Source: Rhipicephalus microplus (taxonomy: Eukaryota > Arthropoda > Arachnida > Ixodida > Ixodidae). Taken from it: a stretch of 64,000 bases of DNA. The stretch is from assembly GCF_043290135.1 (NCBI RefSeq), contig NW_027464602.1, forward strand, positions 4,154,001-4,218,000. Direction: 5' to 3'. Under the pieces are notes generated by a model. The model had not been told where the DNA came from. It saw only the letters and a program-made list of their open reading frames with translations, and made no database searches. A program made the translations under genes and the position numbers. Below, in pieces: positions 31,378 to 43,265 of this stretch (the stretch's first letter is position 1; every line of letters starts with the position of its first letter).

Positions 31378-33088
31378 GCGTAAAGAAAAAAAAGCGCCGC
31401 ACCACCAACGGGTGGGCTCGAACCTCCAACTTTTCGGTTAACAGCCGATCGCGCTGGCCAATTGCGCCACGGAGACAGTCCTGCTCCACTCTCACCACAA
31501 TTAGAACGTATCTTCAAAGCTATCAGCCCAAAAAAAAAGCGCCGCACCACCACTTGTGGGCTCGAACCTCCAACCTTTCGGTTAACAGCAGATCGCGCTA
31601 GCCAATTGCGCCACGGAGACAATCGTGCTCCACTCTCACCACCATCAGAACATATCTTCAAAGCTATCAGCGCAAAGAAAAAAGCAAAACACCTCTCCCG
31701 GAAGGGCTCGAACCTCCAACTTTTCGGTTAACAGCCGATCGCGCTGGCCAATTGCGCCACGGACAAAGTCCTGCTCCACTCTCACCACCGTCAGACCATT
31801 TCTTCACAGCTATCACCCCAAAAAAAAAAAAAGCGCCGCACCACCACCGGGTGGGCTCGAACCTCCAACCTTTCGGTTAACAGCCGATCGCGCTAGCCAA
31901 TTGCCCCACGGAGACAGTCGTGCTCCACTCTCACCACCGTCAGAACATTTCTTCAGAGCTATCACCCCAAAGAAAAAAAAGCGCCGCACCACCACCGGTT
32001 GGGCTAGAACCTCCAACCTTTCGGTTAACAGCCGATCGCGCTAGCCAATTGCGCCACGAAGACAGTCCTGATCCACACTCACCACCATCAGAACATATCT
32101 TCAAAGCTATTACCGCAAAGAAAAAAGCAACACACCACTCCCGGGAGGGCTCAAAACTCCAACCTTTCGGTTAACAGCCGATCGCGCTAGCCCATTGCGC
32201 CACGGAGACAGTCTTGCTCCACTCTCACCACCATCAGAACATATCTTCAAAGCTATCATCACAAAGAAAAAAAAGCACCGCACTACCACCGGGTGGGCTC
32301 GAACCTCCAACTTTTCGGCTAACAGCCGATCGCGCTGGCCAATTGCGCCACGGAGACAGTCCTGCTCCACTCTCACCACAATTAGAACATATCTTCAAAG
32401 CTATCAGCCCAAAGAAAAAAAAGCGCCGCACCACCACCGGGTGGGCTCGAACCTCCAACCTCTCGGTTAACAGCAGATCGCGCTAGCCAATGGCGCCACG
32501 GAGACAATCGTGCTCCACTCTCACCACCATCAGAACATATCTTCAAAGCTATCAGTGCAAAGAAAACAAAGCGCCGCACCACCACCGGGTGGGCTCGAAC
32601 CTCCAACCTTTCGGTTAACAGCCGATCGCGCAAGCCGATTTCGCCATGGAGACACTCCTGCTCCACTCTCACCACCATCAGAACAAATCTTCAAAGGTAT
32701 CAGCCCAAAGAAAAAAAAGCGCCGCACCACCACTGGGTGGGCTCGAACCTCCGACTTTTCGGTTAACAGCCGATCGCGCTAGCCAATTCCGCCACGGAGA
32801 CAGTCCTGCTCCACTCTCACCACCGTCAGAACATTTCTTCAGAGCTAGCAGCCCAAAGAAAAAAAAAGCCCTGCACCACCACCGGGTGGGCTCGAACCTC
32901 CAACATTACGGTTAACAGCCGATCGCGCTAGCCAATTGCCCCACGGAGACAGTCGTGCTCCACTCTCACCATCGTCAGAACATTTCTTCAGAGCTATCAC
33001 CCCAAAGAAAAAAAAAGCGCCGCACCACCACCGGTTGGGCTAGAACCTCTAACCTTTCGGTTAACAGCCGATCGCGCTAGCCAATTGT
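30730..33088 (-). repeat. 16-unit higher-order repeat (2359 bp), copy 1
   Basis: Followed directly by copy 2 at a 2359-bp offset (2356 bp in the right part). Both contain the short cacttgtggg unit pair and the gcaaaacacctctcccgg unit. Around 32270 one to two units differ in class between copies: class A-like here, class D in copy 2. That points to a local exchange or conversion after duplication. Confidence 0.88.
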
Positions 33089-35440
33089 GCCACGAAGACA
33101 GTCCTGCTCCACTCTCACCACCATCAGAACATATCTTCAAAGCTATTACCACAAAGAAAAAAGCAACACACCACTCCCGGGAGGGCTCAAAACTCCAACC
33201 TTTCGGTTAACAGCCAATCGAGCTAGCCCAATGCGCCACGGAGACAGTCTTGCTCCACTCTCACCACCATCAGAACATATCTTCAAAGCTATCATCGCAA
33301 AGAAAAAAGCAACACAGCACTCCCGGGAGGGCTCGAAACTCCAACCTTTCGGTCAACAGCCGATCGCGCTAGCCCATTTCGCCACGGAGACAGTCTTGTT
33401 CATCTCTAACCACCATCAGAACATATCATCAAAGCTATCAGCCCAAAGAAAAAAAAAGCACCGCACCACCAACGGGTGGGCTCGAACCTCCAACTTTTCG
33501 GTTAACAGCCGATCGCGCTGGCCAATTTCGCCACGGAGACAGTCCTGCTCCACTCTCACCACAATTAGAACATATCTTCAAAGCTATCAGCCCAAAGAAA
33601 AAAAAGCGCCGCACCACCACTTGTGGGCTCGAACCTCCAACCTTTCGGTTAACAGCAGATCGCGCTAGCCAATTGCGCCACGGAGACAATCGTGCTCCAC
33701 TCTCACCACCATCAGAACATATCTTCAAAGCTATCAGCGCAAAGAAAAAAAAGCGCCGCACCACCAACGGGTGGGCTCGAACCTCCAACTTTTCGGTTAA
33801 CAGCCGATCGCGCTGGCCAATTGCGCCACGGAGACAGTCCTGCTCCACTCTCACCACAATTAGAACGTATCTTCAAAGCTATCAGCCCAAAAAAAAAGCG
33901 CCGCACCACCACTTGTGGGCTCGAACCTCCAACCTTTCGGTTAACAGCAGATCGCGCTAGCCAATTGCGCCACGGAGACAATCGTGCTCCACTCTCACCA
34001 CCATCAGAACATATCTTCAAAGCTATCAGCGCAAAGAAAAAAGCAAAACACCTCTCCCGGAAGGGCTCGAACCTCCAACTTTTCGGTTAACAGCCGATCG
34101 CGCTGGCCAATTGCGCCACGGACAAAGTCCTGCTCCACTCTCACCACCGTCAGACCATTTCTTCACAGCTATCACCCCAAAGAAAAAAAAAGCGCCGCAC
34201 CACCACCGGGTGGGCTCGAACCTCCAACCTTTCGGTTAACAGCCGATCGCGCTAGCCAATTGCCCCACGGAGACAGTCGTGCTCCACTCTCACCACCGTC
34301 AGAACATTTCTTCAGAGCTATCACCCCAAAGAAAAAAAAGCGCCGCACCACCACCGGTTGGGCTAGAACCTCCAACCTTTCGGTTAACAGCCGATCGCGC
34401 TAGCCAATTGCGCCACGAAGACAGTCCTGATCCACACTCACCACCATCAGAACATATCTTCAAAGCTATTACCGCAAAGAAAAAAGCAACACACCACTCC
34501 CGGGAGGGCTCAAAACTCCAACCTTTCGGTTAACAGCCGATCGCGCTAGCCCATTGCGCCACGGAGACAGTCTTGCTCCACTCTCACCACCATCAGAACA
34601 TATCTTCAAAGCTATCATCACAAAGAAAAAAGCAACACACCACTCCCGGGGGGCTCGAAACTCCAACCTTTCGGTCAACAGCCGATCGCGCAGGCCCATT
34701 GCGCCACGGAGACAGTCTTGCTCATCTCTCACCACCATCAGATCATATCATCAAAGCTATCAGCCCAAAGAAAAAAAAGCGCCGCACCACCACCGGGTGG
34801 GCTCGAACCTCCAACCTCTCGGTTAACAGCAGATCGCGCTAGCCAATCGCGCCACGGAGACAATCGTGCTCCACTCTCACCACCATCAGAACATATCTTC
34901 AAAGCTATCAGTGCAAAGAAAACAAAGCGCCGCACCACCACCGGGTGGGCTCGAACCTCCAACCTTTCGGTTAACAGCCGATCGCGCAAGCCGATTTCGC
35001 CATGGAGACACTCCTGCTCCACTCTCACCACCATCAGAACAAATCTTCAAAGGTATCAGCCCAAAGAAAAAAAAGCGCCGCACCACCACTGGGTGGGCTC
35101 GAACCTCCGACTTTTCGGTTAACAGCCGATCGCGCTAGCCAATTCCGCCACGGAGACAGTCCTGCTCCACTCTCACCACCGTCAGAACATTTCTTCAGAG
35201 CTAGCAGCCCAAAGAAAAAAAAGCCCTGCACCACCACCGGGTGGGCTCGAACCTCCAACATTACGGTTAACAGCCGATCGCGCTAGCCAATTGCCCCACG
35301 GAGACAGTCGTGCTCCACTCTCACCATCGTCAGAACATTTATTCAGAGCTATCACCCCAAAGAAAAAAAAAGCGCCGCACCACCACCGATTGGGCTCGAA
35401 CCTCCAACCTTTCGGTTAACAGCTGATCGCGCTAGCCAAT
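33089..35440 (-). repeat. 16-unit higher-order repeat (2359 bp), copy 2
   Basis: Second copy of the 16-unit block. Its right part (34469-35440) recurs again in the blocks at 39630, 45082 and 50090, so this block supplied or received material from the 37-unit repeat to its right. Confidence 0.88.
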
Positions 35441-37739
35441 TGTGCCACGAAGACTGTCCTGCTCCACTCTCGCCACCATCAGAACATATCTTCAAAGCTA
35501 TTACCGCAAAGAAAAAAGCAACACACCACTCCTGGGAGGGCTCGAGACTCCAACCTTTCGGTTAACAGCCGATCGCGCTAGCCCATTGCGCCACGGGGAC
35601 AGTCTTGCTCCACTCTCACCACCATCAGAACATATCTTCAAAGCTATCAGCGCAAAGAAAAAAGCAACACACCACTTCCGGGAGGGCTCGAAACTCCAAC
35701 CTTTCGGTCAACAGCCGATCGCGCTAGCCCATTGCGCCACGGAGACAGTCTTGCTCCCTTCTCACCACCATCAGAGCATAACTTCAAAGCTATCAGCCCA
35801 AAGAAAAAAAAGCACCGCACCACCACCGGGTGGGCTCGAACCTCCAACTTTTCAACTAACAGCCGATCGCGCTGGCCAATTGCGCCACGGAGACAGTCCT
35901 GCTCCACTCTCACCACAATTAGAACATAACTTCAAAGCTATCAGCCCAAAGAAAAAAAAGCGCCGCACCACCACCGGGTGGGCTCGAACCTCCAACCTTT
36001 CGGTTAACAGCAGATCGCGCTAGCCAATCGCGCCACGGAGACAATCGTGCTCCACTCTCCCCACCATCAGAACATATCTTCAAAGCTATCAGCGCAAAGA
36101 AAAAAAAGCACCGCACCACCACCGGGTGGGCTCGAACCTCCAACCTATCGGTTAACAGCCGATCGCGCAAGCCGATTTCTCCATGGAGACACTCCTGCTC
36201 CACTCTCGCCACCATCAGAACATATCTTCAAAGGTATCAGCCCAAAGAAAAAAAGCGCCGCACCACCACTGGGTGGGCTCGAACCTCCGACTTTTCGGTT
36301 AACAGCCGATCGCGCTAGCCAATCGCGCCACGGAGGCAGTCCTGCTCCACTCTCACCACCATCAGAACATATCTTCAAAGCTATCAGCCCAAAGAAAAAA
36401 AACCACCCCACCACCACCGGGTGGGCTCGATCCTCCAACCTTTCGGGTAACAGCCAATCGCGCTAGCCAATTGCGCCAAGGAGACAGTCCCGCTCCACTC
36501 TCACCACCATCAGAACAAATCTTCAAAGCTATCAGCACAAAGAAAAAAAGCACCGCACCACCACCGGGTGGGCTCGAACCTCCAACCTTTCGGTTAACAG
36601 CCGATCGCGCTAGCCAACTGCGCCATGGAGACTGTCGTGCTCCACTCTCACCACCATCAGAACATATCTTCAATGCTATCAGCGCAAAGAAAAAAGCAAC
36701 ACACCACTCCCGGGAGGGATCGCAATTCCAACCTTTCGGTTAACAGCCGATCGCGCTAGCCAATTGCGCCACGGAGACAGTCCTGCTCTACTCTCACCAC
36801 CATCAGAACATATCTTCAAAGCTATTAGCCCGAAGAAAAAAAAAGCGCCGCACCACCGCCGGGTGGGCTCGAAACTCCAACCTTTCGGTTAACAGCCGAT
36901 CACGCTAGCCAATTGCGCCACGGAGACAGTCCTGCTCCACTCTTACCACCATCAGAACATATCTTCAAAGCTATCAGCCCACAGAAAAAAAAGCGCCGCA
37001 CAACCACCGGGTAGGCTCGAACCTCCGACGTTTTGGTTAACACCGATTGCGCTCGCCAATTGCGCCTTGGAGACAGTCCTGCTCCACTCTCACCACCATC
37101 AGAACATATCTTCAAAGCTATCAGCCCAAAGAAAACAAAGCACTTCACCACCACCGGGTGGGCTCGAACCTCCAACTTTTCGGTTAACAGCCGATCACGC
37201 TAGCCAATTGCGCCACGGAGACAGTCCTGCTCCACTCTCACCACCATCAGAACATATCTTCAAAGCTATCAGCCCACAGAAAAAAAAGCGCCGCACAACC
37301 ACCGGGTAGGCTCGAACCTCCGCCTTTTCGGTTAACAGCCGATCGCGCTAGCCAATTGCGCCACGGAGACAGTGCTGCTCCACTCTAACCACCATAAGAA
37401 CATATCTTCAAAGCTATCAGCCCAAAGAAAAAAAAGCGCCGCACCACCACTGGGTGGGTTCGAACCTCCGACCTTTTGGTTAACAGCCGATCGCGCTAGC
37501 CAATTGCGCCACGGAGACAATCCTGCTCCACTCTCACCACCATCAGAACATATCTTCAAAGCTATCAGCCCAAAGAAAAAAAAGCGCCGCACAACCACCG
37601 GGTGGGCTCGAACCTCCAACTTTCCGGTTAACAGCCGATCACGCTAGCCAATTGCGCCACGGAGACAGTCCTGCTCCATTCTCACCACCATCAGAACATA
37701 TCTTCAAAGCTATCAGCCCACAGAAAAAAAGCGCCGCAC

Positions 37740-37813
37740 AACCACCGGGTGGGCTCGAACCTCCAACATTACGGTTAAAAGCCGATCGCGCTAGCCAATT
37801 GCCCCACGGAGAC
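37740..37813 (-). tRNA. tRNA-like unit with anticodon TTT, class A
   Basis: Loop CTTTTAA gives TTT at 34-36 (Lys codons). The body is otherwise Asn-like, and the D-stem strand GGGC (ttgccccac on the + strand) weakens the D stem. Confidence 0.5.
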
Positions 37814-38476
37814 AGTCGTGCTCCACTCTCACCATCGTCAGAACATTTCTTCAGAGCTATCACCCCAAAGAAAAAAAAAGCGCCGCACCACCACCGATTG
37901 GGCTCGAACCTCCAACCTTTCGGTTAACAGCCGATCGCGCTAGCCAATTGTGCCACGAAGACTGTCCTGCTCCATTCTCACCACCATCAGAACATATCTT
38001 CAAAGCTATCAGCCCACAGAAAAAAAAGCGCCGCACAACCACCGGGTAGGCTCGAACCTCCGACTTTTCGGTTAACAGCCGATCGCGCGTGCCAATTGCG
38101 CCACGGAGACAGTCCTGCTCCACTCTCACCACCATAAGAACATATCTTCAAAGCTATCAGCCCAAAGAAAAAAAAGCGCCGCACCACCACTGGGTGGGCT
38201 CGAACCTCCGACCTTTTGGTTAACAGCCGATCTCGCTATCCAATTGCGCCACGGAGACAATCCTGCTCCACTCTCACCACAATTAGAACATATCTTCAAA
38301 GCTATCAGCCCAAAAAAAAGCGCCGCACCACCACCGGGTGGGCTCGAACCTCCAACCTTTCGGTTAACAGCAGATCGCGCTAGCCAATCGCGCCACGGAG
38401 ACAATCGTGCTCCACTCTCACCACCATCAAAACATATCTTCAAAGCTATCAGCGCAAAGAAAAAAAAGCGCCGCAC

Positions 38477-38550
38477 CGCCCCCGGGTGGGCTCGAACCTC
38501 CAACCTTTCGGTTAACAGCCGAACGCGCAAGCCGATTTCGCCATGGAGAC
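38477..38550 (-). tRNA. tRNA-Asn(GTT)-like, canonical anticodon stem
   Basis: 74 nt with fully paired TTCGG/CCGAA. The acceptor 3' strand is CGGGGGC, which pairs G1:C72. Base 7 is A and the D arm is the altered type. Copies at 43929-44002 and 48937-49010. Confidence 0.58.
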
Positions 38551-40540
38551 ACTCCTGCTCCACTCTCACCACCATCACAACATATCTTCAAAGGTATCAG
38601 CCCAAAGAAAAAAAAGCGCCGCACCACCACTGGGTGGGCTCGAACCTCCGACTTTTCGGTTAACAGCCGATCGCGCTAGCCAATTGCGCAACGGAGGCAG
38701 TCCTGCTCCACTCTCACCACCATCAGAACATATCTTCAAAGCTATCAGCCCAAAGAAAAAAACCACCGTCAAACCACCGGGTGGGCTCGAACCTCCAACC
38801 GTTCGGTTAACAGCCAATCGCGCTAGCCAATTGCGCCACGGAGACAGTCCTGCTCCACTCTCACCACCATCAGAACATATCTTCAAAGCTATCAGCACAA
38901 AGAAAAAAAGCGCCGCACCACCACCGGGTGGGCTCAAACCTCCAACCTTTCGGTTAACAGCAGATCGCGCAAGCCGATTTCGCCATGGAGACACTCCTGC
39001 TCCACTCTCACCACCATCAGAACATATCTTCAAAGGTATCAGCCCAAAGAAAAAAAAGCGCCGCACCACCACTGGGTGGGCTCGAACCTCCGACTTTTCG
39101 GTTAACAGCCGATCGCGCTAGCCAATTGCGCCACGGAGGCAGTCCTGCTCCACTCTCACCACCATCAGAACATATCTTCAAAGCTATCAGCCCAAAGAAA
39201 AAAAACCACCGCACCACCACCGTGGGGGCTCGAATCTCCAACCTTTCGGTTAACAGCCAATCGCGCTAGCCAATTGCGCCACGGAGACAGTCCTGCTCCA
39301 CTCTCACAACCATCAGAACATATCTTCAAAGCTATCAGCACAAAGAAAAAAAGCGCCGCACCACCACCGGGTGGGCTCGAACCTCCAACCTTTCGGTTAA
39401 CAGCCGATCGCGCTAGCCAACTGCGCCATGGAGACAGTCGTGCTCCACTCACACCACCATCAGAACATATCTTCAAAGCTATCACCCCAAAGAAAAAAAA
39501 GCGCCGCACCACCACCGGTTGGGCTAGAACCTCCAACCTTTCGGTTAACAGCCGATCGCGCTAGCCAATTGCGCCACGAAGACAGTCCTGATCCACACTC
39601 ACCACCATCAGAACATATCTTCAAAGCTATTACCGCAAAGAAAAAAGCAACACACCACTCCCGGGAGGGCTCAAAACTCCAACCTTTCGGTTAACAGCCG
39701 ATCGCGCTAGCCCATTGCGCCACGGAGACAGTCTTGCTCCACTCTCACCACCATCAGAACATATCTTCAAAGCTATCATCACAAAGAAAAAAGCAACACA
39801 CCACTCCCGGGGGGCTCGAAACTCCAACCTTTCGGTCAACAGCCGATCGCGCAGGCCCATTGCGCCACGGAGACAGTCTTGCTCATCTCTCACCACCATC
39901 AGATCATATCATCAAAGCTATCAGCCCAAAGAAAAAAAAGCACCGCACTACCACCGGGTGGGCTCCAACCTCCAACTTTTCGGCTAACAGCCGATCGCGC
40001 TGGCCAATTGCGCCACGGAGACAGTCCTGCTCCACTCTCACCACAATTAGAACATATCTTCAAAGCTATCAGCCCAAAGAAAAAAAAGCGCCGCACCACC
40101 ACCGGGTGGGCTCGAACCTCCAACCTCTCGGTTAACAGCAGATCGCGCTAGCCAATCGCGCCACGGAGACAATCGTGCTCCACTCTCACCACCATCAGAA
40201 CATATCTTCAAAGCTATCAGTGCAAAGAAAACAAAGCGCCGCACCACCACCGGGTGGGCTCGAACCTCCAACCTTTCGGTTAACAGCCGATCGCGCAAGC
40301 CGATTTCGCCATGGAGACACTCCTGCTCCACTCTCACCACCATCAGAACAAATCTTCAAAGGTATCAGCCCAAAGAAAAAAAAGCGCCGCACCACCACTG
40401 GGTGGGCTCGAACCTCCGACTTTTCGGTTAACAGCCGATCGCGCTAGCCAATTCCGCCACGGAGACAGTCCTGCTCCACTCTCACCACCGTCAGAACATT
40501 TCTTCAGAGCTAGCAGCCCAAAGAAAAAAAAGCCCTGCAC

Positions 40541-40614
40541 CACCACCGGGTGGGCTCGAACCACCAACCTTTCGGTTATCAGCCGATCGCGCTAGCCAAT
40601 TGTGCCACGAAGAC
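40541..40614 (-). tRNA. tRNA-like unit with anticodon GAT and ancestral-type T stem
   Basis: Loop CTGATAA gives GAT at 34-36 (Ile codons). The T stem is GGTGG/CCACC, fully paired as in ordinary animal tRNA-Asn and unlike most other units. 5' strand GTCTTCG. Confidence 0.55.
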
Positions 40615-43191
40615 TGTCCTGCTCCACTCTCGCCACCATCAGAACATATCTTCAAAGCTATTACCGCAAAGAAAAAAGCAACACACCACTCCTGGGAGGG
40701 CTCGAGACTCCAACCTTTCGGTTAACAGCCGATCGCGCTAGCCCATTGCGCCACGGGGACAGTCTTGCTCCACTCTCACCACCATCAGAACATATCTTCA
40801 AAGCTATCAGCGCAAAGAAAAAAGCAACACACCACTTCCGGGAGGGCTCGAAACTGCAACCTTTCGGTCAACAGCCGATCGCGCTAGCCCATTGCGCCAC
40901 GGAGACAGTCTTGCTCCCTTCTCACCACCATCAGAGCATAACTTCAAAGCTATCAGCCCAAAGAAAAAAAAGCGCTGCACCACCACCGGGCGGGCTCAAA
41001 CCTCCAACCTTTCGGTTAACAGCCGATCGCGCTAGCCAATTGCGCCACGGAGACAGTCGTGCTCCACTCTCACCACCATCAGAACATATCTTCAAAGCTA
41101 TCAGCGCAAAGAAAAAAGCAAAACACCACTCCCGGAAGGGCTCGAACCTCCAACTTTTCGGTTAACAGCCGATCGCGCTGGCCAATTGCGCCACGGACAA
41201 AGTCCTGCTCCACTCTCACCACCGTCAGACCATTTCTTCAGAGCTATCACCCCAAAGAAAAAAAAAGCGCCGCACCACCACCGGGTGGGCTTGAACCTCC
41301 AACCTTTCGGTTAACAGCCGATCGCGCTAGCCAATTGCCCCACGGAGACAGTCGTGCTCCACTCTCACCACCGTCACAACATTTCTTCAGAGCTATCACC
41401 CCAAAAAAAAGCGCCGCACCACCACCGGTTGGGCTAGAACCTCCAACCTTTCGGTTAACAGCCGATCGCGCTAGCCAAGTGCGCCACGAAGACAGTCCTG
41501 CTCAACACTCACCACCATCAGAACATATCTTCAAAGCTATTACCGCAAAGAAACAAGCAACACACCACTCCCGGGAGGGCTCAAAACTCCAACCTTTCGG
41601 TTAACAGCCGATCGCGCTAGCCCATTGCGCCACGGAGACAGTCTTGCTCCACTCTCACCACCATCAGAACATATCTTCAAAGCTATCATCGCAAAGAAAA
41701 AAGCAACACACCACTCCCGGGAGGGCTCGAAACTCCAACCTTTCGGTCAACAGCCGATCGCGCAGGCCCATTGCGCCACGGAGACAGTCTTGCTCATCTC
41801 TCACCACCATCAGATCATATCATCAAAGCTATCAGCCTAAAGAAAAAAAAGCACCGCACCACCACCGGGTGGGCTCGAACCTCCAACTTTTCAACTAACA
41901 GCCGATCGCGCTGGCCAATTGCGCCACGGAGACAGTCCTGCTCCACTCTCACCACAATTAGAACATAACTTCAAAGCTATCAGCCCAAAGAAAAAAAAAG
42001 CGCCGCACCACCACCGGGTGGGCTCGAACCTCCAACCTTTCGGTTAACAGCAGATCGCGCTAGCCAATCGCGCCACGGAGACAATCGTGCTCCACTCTCC
42101 CCACCATCAGAACATATCTTCAAAGCTATCAGCCCAAAGAAAAAAAAGCGCCGCACCACCACTGGGTGGGTTCGAACCTCCGACCTTTTGGTTAACAGCC
42201 GATCGCGCTAGCCAATTGCGCCACGGAGACAATCCTGCTCCACTCTCACCACCATCAGAACATATCTTCAAAGCTATTAGCCCGAAGAAAAAAAAAGCGC
42301 CGCACCACCGCCGGGTGGGCTCGAAACTCCAACCTTTCGGTTAACAGCCGATCACGCTAGCCAATTGCGCCACGGAGACAGTCCTGCTCCACTCTTACCA
42401 CCATCAGAACATATCTTCAAAGCTATCAGCCCACAGAAAAAAAAGCGCCGCACAACCACCGGGTAGGCTCGAACCTCCGACGTTTTGGTTAACACCGATT
42501 GCGCTCGCCAATTGCGCCTTGGAGACAGTCCTGCTCCACTCTCACCACCATCAGAACATATCTTCAAAGCTATCAGCCCAAAGAAAACAAAGCACTTCAC
42601 CACCACCGGGTGGGCTCGAACCTCCAACTTTTCGGTTAACAGCCGATCACGCTAGCCAATTGCGCCACGGAGACAGTCCTGCTCCACTCTCACCACCATC
42701 AGAACATATCTTCAAAGCTATCAGCCCACAGAAAAAAAAGCGCCGCACAACCACCGGGTAGGCTCGAACCTCCGCCTTTTCGGTTAACAGCCGATCGCGC
42801 TAGCCAATTGCGCCACGGAGACAGTGCTGCTCCACTCTAACCACCATAAGAACATATCTTCAAAGCTATCAGCCCAAAGAAAAAAAAGCGCCGCACCACC
42901 ACTGGGTGGGTTCGAACCTCCGACCTTTTGGTTAACAGCCGATCGCGCTAGCCAATTGCGCCACGGAGACAATCCTGCTCCACTCTCACCACCATCAGAA
43001 CATATCTTCAAAGCTATCAGCCCAAAGAAAAAAAAGCGCCGCACAACCACCGGGTGGGCTCGAACCTCCAACTTTCCGGTTAACAGCCGATCACGCTAGC
43101 CAATTGCGCCACGGAGACAGTCCTGCTCCATTCTCACCACCATCAGAACATATCTTCAAAGCTATCAGCCCACAGAAAAAAAGCGCCGCAC

Positions 43192-43265
43192 AACCACCGG
43201 GTGGGCTCGAACCTCCAACATTACGGTTAAAAGCCGATCGCGCTAGCCAATTGCCCCACGGAGAC
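43192..43265 (-). tRNA. tRNA-like unit with anticodon TTT, class A
   Basis: Copy of 37740-37813 in copy 2 of the 37-unit block, exactly 5452 bp away. Confidence 0.5.

Larger units (their letters stand above)
36900..42351 (-). repeat. 37-unit higher-order repeat (5452 bp), copy 1
   Basis: The start unit, marked by the cactcttacc spacer variant, recurs exactly 5452 bp on at 42352. The block carries one TTT-anticodon unit (37740-37813) and one GAT-anticodon unit (40541-40614), each at the same place in copies 2 and 3. Near 42125-42290 its last units differ from copy 2, marking a junction. Confidence 0.92.

Noticed and set aside
37740..37813. True tRNA-Lys, tRNA-His or tRNA-Ile genes at the variant anticodons
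   Set aside because: Outside the anticodon these bodies are Asn-type array units, without the identity features of those tRNAs (for example the extra 5' G of tRNA-His). They are drifted copies.
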